A stretch of 64,000 bases of DNA from Pseudomonadota bacterium (GTDB lineage Bacteria > Pseudomonadota > Gammaproteobacteria > Burkholderiales > Thiobacillaceae): the NCBI GenBank assembly GCA_021802555.1, contig JAJZRU010000008.1, positions 42,053 to 106,052 on the forward strand, written 5' to 3'. Under the pieces are notes generated by a model. That model searched no databases and was not told the DNA's origin. It saw only the letters and a list, made by a program, of their open reading frames with translations. This document shows, piece by piece, positions 35,451-44,822 of this stretch (position 1 is the first letter of the stretch; each line of letters starts with the position of its first letter). A program made the position numbers and the translations under genes.

Positions 35451-36289
35451 CTGTCCTCGCGCCACAGCCGCCACACGGGTTCGCAGCCGCAAGGCAGCGG
35501 CGCCAGCCGGCCAACTTCCCGGCCACCTTCTCCGGGCGCGTGAAAATCCGAACCGCAGGAGGCCAGCATGCTCCACTCTGCCGCGAGCTTGGCAAAGCGC
35601 GCCGACTGCTCCGCCGTGTGGCTGCCGGCGACCACCTCCAGCGCCGCGCCGCCGAGCGCCTTGAACTCCCGCAGCAGATCCAGCATGGCAGGGCGCGACA
35701 GATCGTAGCGCGCCGGATGAGCCAGCACGGCGCAGCCGCCCGCGGCGCGTATCCAGCCCACCGCCTGCGCCAGGGACGCCCATTCGTGGCTCACGTGACC
35801 GGGCTTGCCTTTGACCAGATAATGCCTGAATACCGAGGGGATGTCTTTCGCCCGGCCGCTGGCGACGATATGGCGCGCGAAATGGGTGCGCCCCACCAGT
35901 TCGGGATTGTGCGCGTGGGACATGGCGCCCTGCAGGGCGCCGGCAATCCCGACTTCATGCAGCGCAGCGGCGATCCGGCGCGCCCGTTCCCGGCGCCCGG
36001 CGCGAATCTGCGCCAGCCCGGCCTGCAATTCGGCATGCTCCGGATCGATGCCCAGGCCGACGACGTGGACGGTGGCGTTGCGCCAGGTGACCGATATCTC
36101 CACGCCGTCGAGGAAGTCCATGCCCACGGCAACGGCGGTCTGGCGTGCTGCCGCAAGGCCTGCGACGTCATCGTGGTCAGTCAGGGCAAAGAGCGCCACG
36201 CCGTTGGCATGCGCGCGCGCCGCGACCTCGGCAGGGCTCAGCAGACCATCGGAGACATGGGAATGGCAATGCAAATCGGCTTTAAACAT
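35447..36289 (-). CDS. rnm: PHP-domain phosphoesterase (RNase AM/YciV type)
   Basis: A 280-residue metal-dependent phosphoesterase with PHP signatures DLHCHSHVSDG and TDHDD at the N-terminus and GSDFHAPG near the C-terminus. The E. coli homologue (YciV, now Rnm) removes nucleotides from the 5' end of RNA and hydrolyses 3',5'-nucleoside bisphosphates. Cytoplasmic. It is the first gene of the minus-strand operon with yciO, the M50 protease and trpS, and is divergent from yciB. Confidence 0.9.
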   Translation of the reverse strand: MFKADLHCHSHVSDGLLSPAEVAARAHANGVALFALTDHDDVAGLAAARQTAVAVGMDFLDGVEISVTWRNATVHVVGLGIDPEHAELQAGLAQIRAGRRERARRIAAALHEVGIAGALQGAMSHAHNPELVGRTHFARHIVASGRAKDIPSVFRHYLVKGKPGHVSHEWASLAQAVGWIRAAGGCAVLAHPARYDLSRPAMLDLLREFKALGGAALEVVAGSHTAEQSARFAKLAAEWSMLASCGSDFHAPGEGGREVGRLAPLPCGCEPVWRLWREDR

Positions 36290-36396
36290 GACGGGGCGGA
36301 CAACGCCCTTGGACGGGTCTGAAAATCATAGCAAAATATGGCCGGTATTCACCAATGCGGCAAACCTCGGCGCAGGTCTGCGGCACCACTGCCTCG

Positions 36397-37002
36397 ATGA
36401 AATTCATCTTCGATCTGTTTCCCGTCATCGTCTTCTTCATCGCCTACAAGCTGGGCGATGCCGCCCCCGCGGCCACGCATGCACTGCTCGCACACTTGGG
36501 CCTGCCCGGCATCCCGGCCGACAAGCCCGGCATTTATCTGGCCACGCTGGTGGCCATCGTGGCCACCTTCCTGCAGGTGGGGTGGGTCAAGTTCAAGGGC
36601 CGCAAGGTCGAGCCCATGCTTTGGATCAGCCTCGCCATCATCGTCGTGATGGGCGGCGCAACCTTGTGGCTGCACGACGAAGTCTTCATCAAATGGAAGC
36701 CCACGGTGCTGTACTGGGTATTCGCCGGGGCGATATTCGGCGCCGCCGCGAGCGGCAGGAATCTAATCCGCTCTCTTATGAGCGCCGAAGTGGAACTTCC
36801 CGCCGGCGCCTGGAATCTCCTGAACCTGAGCTGGGGGGCTTTCTTCGCCCTGATGGGGGTGCTGAATTTGCTGGTGGCGTTCAACTTCTCGACGGATGTC
36901 TGGGTGGATTTCAAGCTCTTCGGCAGCCTGGGCCTGATGCTGGTGTTCGTGCTGGCGCAGACCTTTTTCATTTCGCGTCATCTCGACAAGCAGGACAACT
37001 GA
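36397..37002 (+). CDS. yciB: Septation protein A (YciB, inner membrane)
   Basis: A 201-residue polytopic membrane protein with five predicted helices ([82 protein letters not shown]). YciB proteins affect envelope integrity and septation. The start [14 protein letters not shown] is typical. It is followed after one base by yciI and then the BolA-like gene, the usual yciB-yciI-bolA arrangement. Confidence 0.93.
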   Translation: MKFIFDLFPVIVFFIAYKLGDAAPAATHALLAHLGLPGIPADKPGIYLATLVAIVATFLQVGWVKFKGRKVEPMLWISLAIIVVMGGATLWLHDEVFIKWKPTVLYWVFAGAIFGAAASGRNLIRSLMSAEVELPAGAWNLLNLSWGAFFALMGVLNLLVAFNFSTDVWVDFKLFGSLGLMLVFVLAQTFFISRHLDKQDN

Positions 37003-37003
37003 C

Positions 37004-37303
37004 ATGTGGTATGCCATATACGCGGAAGACCTGCCCGACACACTCGCCAAACGCCTCACCGCACGGCCCGCGCACCTGGAGCGCCTGCACGCCCTGACCG
37101 AGGCGGGCCGGCTGCTGCTGGCCGGGCCCCTGCCCGCCATCGACAGCCCCGACCCCGGTCCGGCAGGTTACGCCGGGAGCCTGATCGTCGCGGAATTCGA
37201 ATCGCTCGCCGACGCCGAGGCCTGGGCCGGCGCCGACCCCTATGCGGCGGCCGGTGTTTATGCCCGCGTGACCGTGCGGCCGTTCAGGAAAGCCCTGCCA
37301 TGA
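37004..37303 (+). CDS. yciI: YciI-like protein
   Basis: A 99-residue protein of the YciI family (ferredoxin-like fold). It starts [18 protein letters not shown] and contains the conserved pattern [20 protein letters not shown], then the C-terminal [17 protein letters not shown]. Catalysis is suggested for some relatives, but the role here is unknown. Its stop overlaps the start of the BolA-like gene (ATGA). Confidence 0.9.
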   Translation: MWYAIYAEDLPDTLAKRLTARPAHLERLHALTEAGRLLLAGPLPAIDSPDPGPAGYAGSLIVAEFESLADAEAWAGADPYAAAGVYARVTVRPFRKALP

Positions 37304-37566
37304 TCGATACCGTGCAAGCCATGCGCGAGCGTCTGCAAGCCCTGCAACCCGAAAATGTGGAAGTTTTCGACGAAAGCGCGCAACATGCGGGGCATGCAGG
37401 CGCGGCGGGCGGCGGCGGACATTACCGCCTCGTCGTCGTCGCGAGGCAATTCTCCGGCCTCAATGCCGTTGCTCGGCATCGGCTGGTTTATCAAACCCTG
37501 GGCGACCTCATGCACGGGCGGGTGCACGCTCTGGCCATTACCGCTCTAACCCCCGAAGAACTCTGA
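37300..37566 (+). CDS. BolA-family protein
   Basis: An 88-residue BolA-like protein with the class II KH-like fold. It has [21 protein letters not shown] followed by [21 protein letters not shown]. BolA proteins work with monothiol glutaredoxins in iron-sulfur trafficking. The conserved His and the C-terminal [14 protein letters not shown] segment are present. It starts at 37300 within the yciI stop codon, and a parvulin gene follows after 9 bases. Confidence 0.88.
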   Translation: MIDTVQAMRERLQALQPENVEVFDESAQHAGHAGAAGGGGHYRLVVVARQFSGLNAVARHRLVYQTLGDLMHGRVHALAITALTPEEL

Positions 37567-37575
37567 GAGGAGCTT

Positions 37576-38388
37576 ATGTCCATACCCCTACGATTCCAAC
37601 AAACCCTGCTCGCCGCCCTGCTGGTGCTGAGCCCGCTGGCCCAGGCCGCCGAGCCTGCCGCGCCGGTTGCCGAGAAGCCCATCGCCGTAGTCAACGGCCA
37701 AAGCATTCCGGCCCTGTGGGCGGCCCTGGGGCGCGAGGATCTGCTCCACCAGGGTGCACCCAACTCCCCCCAGCTGCAGGAGCAGGTCAAGCAAAGCCTC
37801 ATCAATCTGGTGCTGCTGAGCGACGCCGCCGTCAAGGAAGGTCTGGACAAGAATCCCACCATCGCTGCGGCGCTGGAGATGGGCCGGCGCGACACGCTGG
37901 CCAAGGCCTATCTGCAGAATTACGTCAAGGACCACCCCGTCTCCGAAGCCCAGATAAAACAAGCCTACGACCAGGCCAAGGCGGCCAACGCGGGCGACGA
38001 ATACAAAGTTCGCCATATCCTGGTGAAGAGCAAGGCCGAAGCCGACGCCATCATTGCCCAACTGGAGAAGGGCGCGAGCTTCACCAAGCTGGCCAAGGAA
38101 AAATCCATCGATCCGGGCTCGGCCAAGAACGGCGGCGAGCTGGGCTGGGTGATGCCGGCCAATCTGGTGCCGCAATTCAGCGAGGCCATGGCCAAGCTGC
38201 AGAAGGGCCAGTACACCAAGACCCCGGTGCAAACCCAGTTCGGCTGGCACGTCATCGAGCTGCAGAACAAGCGCCCCGTCAAGGTGCCGCCGCTCGCCGA
38301 CGTCAAGGAGCAGATCGTCCAGCAGCTGCAGCAGCGCGAATTGCAGCAGGCTGTCCAGGCCCTGCGCACCAAGGCCACCATCCAGTAA
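37576..38388 (+). CDS. Periplasmic parvulin-type peptidyl-prolyl isomerase
   Basis: A 270-residue SurA/PpiD-type chaperone isomerase. A signal peptide (QTLLAALLVLSPLAQA) is followed by an N-terminal chaperone helix region (IPALWAALGRED). The parvulin domain follows (YKVRHILVKSKAEADAIIAQL, DPGSAKNGGELGWVMPANLVPQF, TQFGWHVIELQNKRP) and then a C-terminal helix. It helps fold outer-membrane and exported proteins. The order yciB-yciI-bolA-parvulin is well known in betaproteobacteria. A terminator-like hairpin lies just downstream. Confidence 0.92.
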   Translation: MSIPLRFQQTLLAALLVLSPLAQAAEPAAPVAEKPIAVVNGQSIPALWAALGREDLLHQGAPNSPQLQEQVKQSLINLVLLSDAAVKEGLDKNPTIAAALEMGRRDTLAKAYLQNYVKDHPVSEAQIKQAYDQAKAANAGDEYKVRHILVKSKAEADAIIAQLEKGASFTKLAKEKSIDPGSAKNGGELGWVMPANLVPQFSEAMAKLQKGQYTKTPVQTQFGWHVIELQNKRPVKVPPLADVKEQIVQQLQQRELQQAVQALRTKATIQ

Positions 38389-38397
38389 TCGATCGAC

Positions 38398-38423
38398 CCG
38401 CCCCCGCCGGGGGGCGGCCTTTT
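38398..38423 (+). terminator. Terminator-like hairpin between the parvulin gene and hfq
   Basis: An 8-bp GC stem (38398-38405 with 38410-38417, loop GCCG) is followed by CCTTTT. It ends one base before the GAGGAGG ribosome-binding site of hfq, so it can serve as the parvulin terminator and also shape the hfq leader. Confidence 0.65.
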
Positions 38424-38434
38424 GAGGAGGCCCC

Positions 38435-38683
38435 ATGGCCGAAACCGAACACCGTCATCTGCAGGACGCGTTCCTCAACGCCCTGCGCAAGGAAAGAGTC
38501 CCCGTTTCCGTATTCCTGGTCAACGGCATCAAGCTGGTCGGGCGCGTGGAGTCCTTCGATCAGTACGTAGTTGTGCTCAAAGGGCACGACCAGGGCGGGC
38601 AGATGGTCTTCAAGCACGCCATCTCCACCGTGGTTCCCTCGCGCGAAATCACGCTGCCGGCCAGCAAGCCGGCGCCGCAATAG
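38435..38683 (+). CDS. hfq: Hfq RNA chaperone, divergent form
   Basis: An 82-residue Hfq with the Sm1 and Sm2 motifs ([34 protein letters not shown]). Hfq hexamers pair sRNAs with mRNAs. The rim arginines appear as RKER at 18-21. Tyr residues of the E. coli protein at 25 and 55 are Phe here (F27, F59). The loop before QMV is two residues longer (GHDQGG). The gene is not next to miaA/hflX, its usual place, so a second Hfq elsewhere is possible. It has its own strong GAGGAGG ribosome-binding site. Confidence 0.9.
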   Translation: MAETEHRHLQDAFLNALRKERVPVSVFLVNGIKLVGRVESFDQYVVVLKGHDQGGQMVFKHAISTVVPSREITLPASKPAPQ

Positions 38684-38687
38684 GCGT

Positions 38688-39245
38688 TCAGCCCGCCTCC
38701 TTGAGTCGGGCCGCGAAAACCTTGCGCGCCTTCGCCAGCTTGGGCGCCACTACGAACTGGCAGTAGGGCTGGAAAGGGTGATTGGCGTAGTAGTTGTCGT
38801 GATACGCCTCCGCCGGGTAGAAAGCGGTGGCCGGCACCACTTTGGTGACGATGGGGGCCGCCCACATCTGCTGCGCGGCAAGATGCGCAATCATGGCCTC
38901 GGCCGCCTGTTTCTGCGCGCTATCGTGATAGAAAATGGCTGAGCGGTATTGGGTGCCGCGATCATTACCCTGGCGGTTCAGGGTGGTCGGATCGTGGATG
39001 GCGAAGAACACTTCCAACAGATCGGCGTAGGAAATCTGCGCCGGATCGAAATCCACCTGCACCGCTTCGGCATGCCCCGTGCTGCCGCCGCACACCGCTT
39101 CGTAAGAGGGATCGGCCAGATGCCCGCCCATGTAGCCGGACGCCACCCGCCCCACCCCCTTGAGTTCCCGAAACACCGCCTCCAGGCACCAGAAGCAGCC
39201 TCCCGCCAGCGTGGCCCGCTGCAGGGGAGCGGCGGATGCATTCAT
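38688..39245 (-). CDS. msrA: Peptide methionine-(S)-S-oxide reductase
   Basis: A 185-residue MsrA that repairs oxidised methionine. The catalytic motif GGCFWC is at residues 15-20, with C17 the nucleophile. The family segments VASGYMGGH, YEAVCGGSTGHAEAVQV and DPTTLNRQGNDRGTQYRSAIFY are present. A resolving Cys may be C162 in QPYCQF. Its start overlaps the stop of the GST gene (39242-39245), so the two redox genes are coupled. Confidence 0.95.
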   Translation of the reverse strand: MNASAAPLQRATLAGGCFWCLEAVFRELKGVGRVASGYMGGHLADPSYEAVCGGSTGHAEAVQVDFDPAQISYADLLEVFFAIHDPTTLNRQGNDRGTQYRSAIFYHDSAQKQAAEAMIAHLAAQQMWAAPIVTKVVPATAFYPAEAYHDNYYANHPFQPYCQFVVAPKLAKARKVFAARLKEAG

Positions 39246-39853
39246 GTGGCCACCGGGACGGTTTCCTGGAAAGACGCCCTGGCGTTGAGCTTTTCCGCCA
39301 GCTTGGCCAGATTGGGATGCGCTTCGCGCCAGTTGATCTCGGGAAAGCGGAAATCCAGATAGCCCAGCATGCAGCCGGCGGCGATGTCGGACAGGCTCAG
39401 ACGGTTTTCGACGAAGTTGGCGTCCTCCCCCAGTTCTTCCGCCAGCGCTTCCAGGCCGCGAAAGATCTTGCCCTGCTGGCGGGCGATCCAGGTGGGGTCC
39501 TGGCGCTCCGCGGGACGCAGTTTTTCCAGATATACGGCGGCGGCGGCGTCGGTGATGCCATCCGCCAGCGCCTCGATCTTGCGCGCATAGATCTTCCAGG
39601 CCGGGTCCTGGGGGATGAGCTGGGACAGTGGGCTCACGTGATCGAGGTATTCGACGATGACGCGCGAATCGAACAGAGTCTGACCGTCCTTGAGCACCAG
39701 CACGGGCACCTTGCCCAGCGGATTGTAGTCGGGCACCGAGGTATCGGGCTTCCAGGGGATGTCCACTTCCAGGGTATGGGGGATTTTCTTTTCCAGCAGG
39801 ACGACTCTTACCTTGCGGCCGAAAGGGGTGGTGAGCGAGGAGATGAGTTTCAT
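39242..39853 (-). CDS. Glutathione S-transferase family protein
   Basis: A 203-residue GST. The N-terminal thioredoxin-like domain (MKLISSLTTPFGRKVRVVLLEKK) contains the glutathione-binding part KVPVLVLKDGQTLFDSRVIVEYL, and a helical C-terminal domain includes LSDIAAGCMLGYLDFRFPEI. The catalytic residue is probably Ser6 or Thr9 in SSLTTPFGRK. The substrate is unknown. It is the first gene of a two-gene unit with msrA, which suggests a role in oxidative stress. Confidence 0.88.
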   Translation of the reverse strand: MKLISSLTTPFGRKVRVVLLEKKIPHTLEVDIPWKPDTSVPDYNPLGKVPVLVLKDGQTLFDSRVIVEYLDHVSPLSQLIPQDPAWKIYARKIEALADGITDAAAAVYLEKLRPAERQDPTWIARQQGKIFRGLEALAEELGEDANFVENRLSLSDIAAGCMLGYLDFRFPEINWREAHPNLAKLAEKLNARASFQETVPVAT

Positions 39854-39923
39854 GGATGGGCAGGGAATTCCGAGGGTGAATTATAGGGCGGGTCGGGCAG
39901 CCTGCACAAACGCGCGGCGCGCA

Positions 39924-41348
39924 TCAACTGCGCTTGTAGACATCCTCGAAGCGCACGATGTCGTCTTCGCCCAGGTAGGCCCCGGACTGGACTTCGATCA
40001 TGTGCAGGGGAATTCTGCCGGGATTTTCCAGCCGGTGGCTGGCCCCCAGGGGGATATAGGTGGACTGGTTTTCGGTCAGCAGCACCTCCTCGCCGTTGCG
40101 CGTCACCTTGGCCGTGCCCGACACCACGATCCAGTGCTCGGCGCGGTGATGGTGCATCTGCAGGGAAAGCTTCTCCCCAGGCTTGACCATGATGCGCTTG
40201 ACCTGAAAACGCTCGCCCGCATCTATGCCCTCATACCATCCCCAGGGGCGATGCACGCGGGTATGGTAGACATGCTCGTCGCGGCCGCCGGACTTGAGTT
40301 TTTCCACCAGAATCTTGACGTCCTGCGCGCGATCGCGCCTGGCCACGAGGACCGCGTCCGGAGTCTCGACCACTACCAGGTCGTCCACGCCCAGCGCCGC
40401 CAGCAGGCGCGACTCCGCGCGCAGATAATTGTTGCGCCCCTCTTCCACCATGACATCGCCGCGCACCACATTGCCGGCAGCATCCTTGGCGCCGACTTCC
40501 CACAAGGCCGACCAGGCCCCGATGTCGTTCCAGCCCATGTCCACCGGCACCAGCGCTGCCTTGTCGGTGTGCTCCATGACGGCGTAATCGATCGAGTCTG
40601 CGGGGCAGGCCGCAAAGGCCGCCTTGCCCAGACGCACGAAATCGAGATCCTCCTGGGCCGTCGCCAGCGCCGCCCGGCAGGCGGCGAGGATGTCCGGGCG
40701 CAGGCGGGCGAGTTCGTCCAGGTAATCCCGGGCGCGAAACAGGAACATGCCGCTGTTCCAGAAATATTCCCGGCTGTCCGCATAGGCCCGTGCCGTGGCG
40801 GCGTCGGGTTTTTCGACGAAGGCGGCGACTTCCCGGATGCCGCCGCCGAGATCCTTGCCCTGGCGTATGTAGCCGTAGCCGGTTTCGGCTTGCCGCGGCA
40901 AAATGCCGAAAGTCACCAGCCTGCCCTGGCGCGCGGCCGCCACGCCGCGCGCTACCGCCTGCGCGAACGCCTCCGTGTCGGCGATGAGGTGGTCTGCCGG
41001 CAAGACCAGCATGCAGGCCTCCTGATCCTGAGCGGCCAGACGCTGCGCCGCCACCGCAATGGCAGGCGCAGTATTGCGGCCCATGGGTTCGAGCAATATC
41101 CCCTGGTGCTCGGCGCCGATTTCACATAACTGCTCGGCGATGAGAAAGCGATGGTCCTCGTTGCATACGACCAGGGGCGGTGCCGCACCGCTGAGCGCCA
41201 CGAGGCGCTGCACGGTGTCCTGGAACAGGCTGCGCTCCGAGGCCAGCGGCAGCAGCTGCTTGGGCAGGGCCGCGCGTGAAAGGGGCCAGAGGCGCGTGCC
41301 GGAGCCGCCGGACAGGATCACGGGGTGTAGAGCGAAACTCATGGCCAT
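39924..41348 (-). CDS. manC: Mannose-1-phosphate guanylyltransferase / mannose-6-phosphate isomerase
   Basis: A 474-residue bifunctional enzyme (ManC/AlgA/XanB type). The N-terminal nucleotidyltransferase has GGSGTRLWPLSR and makes GDP-mannose; FVEKPD lies further on. The C-terminal cupin phosphomannose isomerase has QMHHHRAEHWIVVSGTAKV. It supplies GDP-mannose for polysaccharide. An alternative ATG lies two codons in. It faces the same way as rfbDCAB but is separated from it by an AT-rich gap, so it probably has its own promoter. Confidence 0.95.
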   Translation of the reverse strand: MAMSFALHPVILSGGSGTRLWPLSRAALPKQLLPLASERSLFQDTVQRLVALSGAAPPLVVCNEDHRFLIAEQLCEIGAEHQGILLEPMGRNTAPAIAVAAQRLAAQDQEACMLVLPADHLIADTEAFAQAVARGVAAARQGRLVTFGILPRQAETGYGYIRQGKDLGGGIREVAAFVEKPDAATARAYADSREYFWNSGMFLFRARDYLDELARLRPDILAACRAALATAQEDLDFVRLGKAAFAACPADSIDYAVMEHTDKAALVPVDMGWNDIGAWSALWEVGAKDAAGNVVRGDVMVEEGRNNYLRAESRLLAALGVDDLVVVETPDAVLVARRDRAQDVKILVEKLKSGGRDEHVYHTRVHRPWGWYEGIDAGERFQVKRIMVKPGEKLSLQMHHHRAEHWIVVSGTAKVTRNGEEVLLTENQSTYIPLGASHRLENPGRIPLHMIEVQSGAYLGEDDIVRFEDVYKRS

Positions 41349-41447
41349 TGCCTCATATGTTACTTTATATAAATTAAATAATTAGTTGTTTTATAATTAA
41401 TTTATGTCTCTATATCGGAATAGGCTCCCGCAAATATCCAGCAATTC
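41349..41447 (-). promoter_or_regulatory. AT-rich promoter region of manC
   Basis: About 100 bases of very AT-rich sequence lie between rfbD and manC in an otherwise GC-rich surrounding, and they read as a promoter region for manC. Several TATAAT-like hexamers are possible, so no single -35/-10 pair is assigned. No ORF or strong terminator is visible. Confidence 0.5.
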
Positions 41448-42335
41448 CTATGCCTCAAGGCACAGATCGAGGCTGGCCTGCCAGTCCGGCAGACCGAGCC
41501 CGAATGCATCGCGCAGCTTGCCGCAATCCAGGCGCGAGTTGGCCGGACGTTTGGCTGGCGTCGGGTAATCCGCGGTGGCGATGGCCTTCAGGCGGGCTGA
41601 GCGCCCCTCGGTGCGCTGCAGATGAGCGAAGATGGCCGCGGTAAAGCCGTGCCAGGAAGTCTGCCCGCTGGCGCACAGGTGATAAATCCCCCAGAACGGT
41701 TCCATGCGCGCCCGCCCCGCGTCACTGCCCGCCAGCCAGGTTCCGGCCAACTGGGCGCCGGCCTCGGCGATCATCCGGCTCCAGGTGGGCGCGCCGATCT
41801 GGTCGTCCACCACGCCGACTTCTTCGCGCTCCCGCCCCAGCCGCAGCATGGTCAGGAGGAAATTCTTGCTCCGCAGGCCATAAACCCAAGAGGTGCGCAG
41901 GATGAGGAAACGGCCGCCCGCCGCCATGATGGCCGCCTCTCCCGCCTGCTTGGTGGCGCCGTACACGCTTTGCGGATTGGGCTCATCCGTTTCCCGATAG
42001 GCGCGGTCCAGGCGACCGTCGAAGACATAGTCGGTCGAATAATGAATCAAGGGTATGCCCAGCTTGCGGGCCACCTCCGCCAATACGCCGGGCGCGACGC
42101 CGTTGACCAGGCGCGCCAATTCCGGCTCCGACTCCGCCTTGTCCACCGCCGTATAAGCCGCCGGATTGACGATGAGATCGGGTTTGAATTGCGCCACTGC
42201 CGCCGCCAGGGTCTGCGGGCGCGCCAAATCCAGCAACTCGCGCCCGGGTGCGAACACCTCGCCCAGCGGGGCTAGGGCGCGGCGCAATTCCCAGCCCACC
42301 TGCCCGCTGCCGCCGGTGACGAGGAGGCGCTTCAC
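41448..42335 (-). CDS. rfbD: dTDP-4-dehydrorhamnose reductase
   Basis: A 295-residue short-chain reductase that makes dTDP-L-rhamnose from the 4-keto intermediate with NAD(P)H. The Rossmann start VKRLLVTGGSGQVGWELRRA, the STDYVFDG segment and the catalytic YGATKQAGE are visible. I chose the GTG at 42335 because it overlaps the rfbC stop (GTGA) and places the nucleotide motif at the N-terminus. An upstream extension would overlap rfbC. It is the last gene of rfbB-rfbA-rfbC-rfbD. Confidence 0.94.
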   Translation of the reverse strand: MKRLLVTGGSGQVGWELRRALAPLGEVFAPGRELLDLARPQTLAAAVAQFKPDLIVNPAAYTAVDKAESEPELARLVNGVAPGVLAEVARKLGIPLIHYSTDYVFDGRLDRAYRETDEPNPQSVYGATKQAGEAAIMAAGGRFLILRTSWVYGLRSKNFLLTMLRLGREREEVGVVDDQIGAPTWSRMIAEAGAQLAGTWLAGSDAGRARMEPFWGIYHLCASGQTSWHGFTAAIFAHLQRTEGRSARLKAIATADYPTPAKRPANSRLDCGKLRDAFGLGLPDWQASLDLCLEA

Positions 42336-42877
42336 GGGTAGGTTTCCGCTTGTGCCAGGGGCAGCGCGGCGCCGTCCTTGGCCGAAAGCAGAGGCGCGAT
42401 GCCTCCGAGGGGCCAGGCGATCCCAAGCGCTGGGTCGTTCCACAGCAGGGAACGTTCATGCTCCGGTGCGTAGTAATCGGTGGTCTTGTAGAGGAATTCG
42501 GCGTAGTCGGACAGCACCAGAAAGCCGTGGGCGAAGCCGGGCGGAATCCAGGCCATGAGCTTGTTTTCGGCGGACAGTTCGAAGCCGGCCCAGCGCCCGA
42601 AGGTCGGCGAGCTCTTGCGCAGATCGACCGCCACGTCGTATACCGCCCCGGCCACCACCCGCACCAGCTTGCCCTGCGGCTGGCGGATCTGATAGTGCAG
42701 GCCGCGCAGCACGCCGCGCGCCGAACGCGAATGGTTGTCCTGCACGAAATCGCCCGTCAACCCCAGTTCGGCCATGGCGCGGCGATTGTAGCTTTCCATG
42801 AAGAAGCCGCGCGCATCGCCGAACACCTTGGGTTCGATGAGGAACACGTCCGGCAGGTCGGTGGCTATGCGCCGCAT
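42332..42877 (-). CDS. rfbC: dTDP-4-dehydrorhamnose 3,5-epimerase
   Basis: A 181-residue cupin-fold epimerase that inverts C3 and C5 of dTDP-4-keto-6-deoxyglucose. The conserved stretches VFGDARGFFMESYN, DFVQDNHSRSARGVLRGLHYQ (catalytic His) and WIPPGFAHGFLVLSD are present. The ATG at 42877 overlaps the rfbA stop by one base (TGATG), and the stop overlaps the rfbD start. Confidence 0.96.
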   Translation of the reverse strand: MRRIATDLPDVFLIEPKVFGDARGFFMESYNRRAMAELGLTGDFVQDNHSRSARGVLRGLHYQIRQPQGKLVRVVAGAVYDVAVDLRKSSPTFGRWAGFELSAENKLMAWIPPGFAHGFLVLSDYAEFLYKTTDYYAPEHERSLLWNDPALGIAWPLGGIAPLLSAKDGAALPLAQAETYP

Positions 42878-43764
42878 CAGAAGATCCGCTCGTTCAGCAG
42901 GGCCAAAAGATACTGGCCGTAGCCGTTCTTCTTGAGCGGCTCGGCCAGGCGCTCCAGTTGAGCGGCGTCGATGAACCCCTGGCGATAGGCGATCTCCTCC
43001 GGGCAGGCCACCTTGAGCCCTTGGCGCTTTTCCAGGGTTTCGATGAACAGCGAGGCCTCCAGCAGGGATTCGTGCGTGCCTGTATCCAGCCAGGCATGCC
43101 CGCGCCCCATGACCTGCACGTCCAGTTCGCCCCAGGCCAGGTACTGGCGGTTGAGATCGGTGATTTCCAGCTCGCCGCGCGGCGAGGGCTTGAGGTTCTT
43201 GGCTATCCGAGGAGCGCGCTCGTCGTAGAAATACAGTCCGGTCACGGCATAGCGCGACTTGGGCTGCGCCGGCTTTTCCTCCAGGCTCACCGCATGGCCG
43301 GTGGCATCGAACTCGACCACCCCGTAGCGCTCGGGATCCTGCACGGGATAGGCGAACACGGTGGCACCAGCCGCCTTGCGCTGGGCGCCGCTCAAGGCCT
43401 GGGCCAGATCGTGGCCGTGGAAGATATTGTCCCCCAGCACCAGCGCCGAGGGCGCCCCGGCGAGGAAGGGCTCGCCGATGATGAGCGCCTGGGCCAGGCC
43501 GTCCGGGGAGGGCTGCACCGCGTAGCTCAGGCTCAGCCCCCATTGGCTGCCGTCGCCCAGCAACTGTTCGAAGCGCGGCGTATCCTGGGGGGTGGAGATG
43601 ACCAGGATGTCGCGTATGCCCGCCAGCATGAGGGTGGCCAGCGGATAATAAATCATGGGTTTGTCGTATACCGGCAAGAGCTGCTTGGACACCGCCTGGG
43701 TGACCGGATAGAGCCGGGTGCCGGAACCCCCGGCCAGGATGATGCCTTTGCGGACCGCCGTCAT
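42877..43764 (-). CDS. rfbA: Glucose-1-phosphate thymidylyltransferase
   Basis: A 295-residue nucleotidyltransferase that makes dTDP-glucose from dTTP and glucose 1-phosphate, the committed and feedback-inhibited step. [16 protein letters not shown] and [16 protein letters not shown] are present near the N-terminus. I chose the ATG at 43764, which overlaps the rfbB stop (ATGA) and gives the normal length. Confidence 0.96.
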   Translation of the reverse strand: MTAVRKGIILAGGSGTRLYPVTQAVSKQLLPVYDKPMIYYPLATLMLAGIRDILVISTPQDTPRFEQLLGDGSQWGLSLSYAVQPSPDGLAQALIIGEPFLAGAPSALVLGDNIFHGHDLAQALSGAQRKAAGATVFAYPVQDPERYGVVEFDATGHAVSLEEKPAQPKSRYAVTGLYFYDERAPRIAKNLKPSPRGELEITDLNRQYLAWGELDVQVMGRGHAWLDTGTHESLLEASLFIETLEKRQGLKVACPEEIAYRQGFIDAAQLERLAEPLKKNGYGQYLLALLNERIF

Positions 43765-44822
43765 GCGCGCGCCTCCCCATAATTGGTAGCCAGCCATTGC
43801 CGGTATTCCCCGGACACCACCTGGGCCACCCAATCCTGGTGCTCCAGATACCAGGCCACCGTCTTGCGCATTCCGGTCTCGAAGCTTTCCGCCGGCCGCC
43901 AGCCGAGCTCCGCCATGATCTTGCCGGCATCGATGGCGTAGCGGCGGTCATGGCCGGGGCGGTCGCTGACGTAGGTGACGAGCTCCGCATAGGGCCGCGC
44001 ACCCGGCGCCCGTTCGTCCAGCAGGGCGCAGATCGTATGTACGACTTCCAGATTGGTCTTTTCGTTGCAGCCGCCGATGTTGTAGGTTTCCCCCAGCCGG
44101 CCGCGTGCCAGCACCGCGCGGATGGCGCTGCAATGATCCCCCACGTACAACCAGTCGCGCACGTTCTTGCCGTCGCCATAGATGGGCAGAGGCTTGCCCG
44201 CCAAGGCGTTGTGGATCATGAGGGGGATGAGCTTCTCGGGGAATTGGTAAGGGCCGTAATTGTTGGAGCAGTTGGTGGTAAGCACCGGCAGCCCGTAGGT
44301 ATGGTGGTAGGCCCGCACCAGATGGTCGGACGCCGCCTTGGAAGCGGAATACGGACTGTTGGGCGCATAGGGCGTGGTTTCCGAAAAGGCGGGGTCGCCG
44401 GTCCCGAGCGAGCCGAACACTTCGTCGGTGGACACGTGCAGGAAGCGGAAAGCCTGTTTGTCCGTCTCGGCCAGCCCGCCCCAGTAGACGCGCACGCTCT
44501 CCAGCAGGTTGAAGGTGCCGACGATGTTGGTCTGCACGAACTCGGCCGGGCCGTGGATGGAGCGGTCGACATGGCTTTCCGCGGCAAAATTGACCACCGC
44601 GCGCGGCCGGTGGCACGCAAGCAACGGCCCGACCAGTGCCGCATCACCGATGTCGCCCTGCACGAAGACATGGCGCGCATCGCCCGAAAGCGCCGCCAGG
44701 CTGGCCAGATTGCCCGCGTAGGTCAACTTGTCCAGGTTGAGCACCGGCTCGCCTTCCAGGCCCAGCCAGTCCAGCACGAAATTCGCGCCGATGAAGCCGG
44801 CGCCGCCTGTCACCAATATCAT
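43761..44822 (-). CDS. rfbB: dTDP-glucose 4,6-dehydratase
   Basis: A 353-residue extended short-chain dehydrogenase that converts dTDP-glucose to dTDP-4-keto-6-deoxyglucose. It has NAD-binding [15 protein letters not shown], the conserved [11 protein letters not shown] and STDEVFGSL, and the catalytic [12 protein letters not shown]. It is the first gene of the coupled rfbB-rfbA-rfbC-rfbD operon. Its promoter must lie in the 44823-44900 region. Together the four genes give dTDP-L-rhamnose for O-antigen or exopolysaccharide. Confidence 0.96.
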   Translation of the reverse strand: MILVTGGAGFIGANFVLDWLGLEGEPVLNLDKLTYAGNLASLAALSGDARHVFVQGDIGDAALVGPLLACHRPRAVVNFAAESHVDRSIHGPAEFVQTNIVGTFNLLESVRVYWGGLAETDKQAFRFLHVSTDEVFGSLGTGDPAFSETTPYAPNSPYSASKAASDHLVRAYHHTYGLPVLTTNCSNNYGPYQFPEKLIPLMIHNALAGKPLPIYGDGKNVRDWLYVGDHCSAIRAVLARGRLGETYNIGGCNEKTNLEVVHTICALLDERAPGARPYAELVTYVSDRPGHDRRYAIDAGKIMAELGWRPAESFETGMRKTVAWYLEHQDWVAQVVSGEYRQWLATNYGEARA

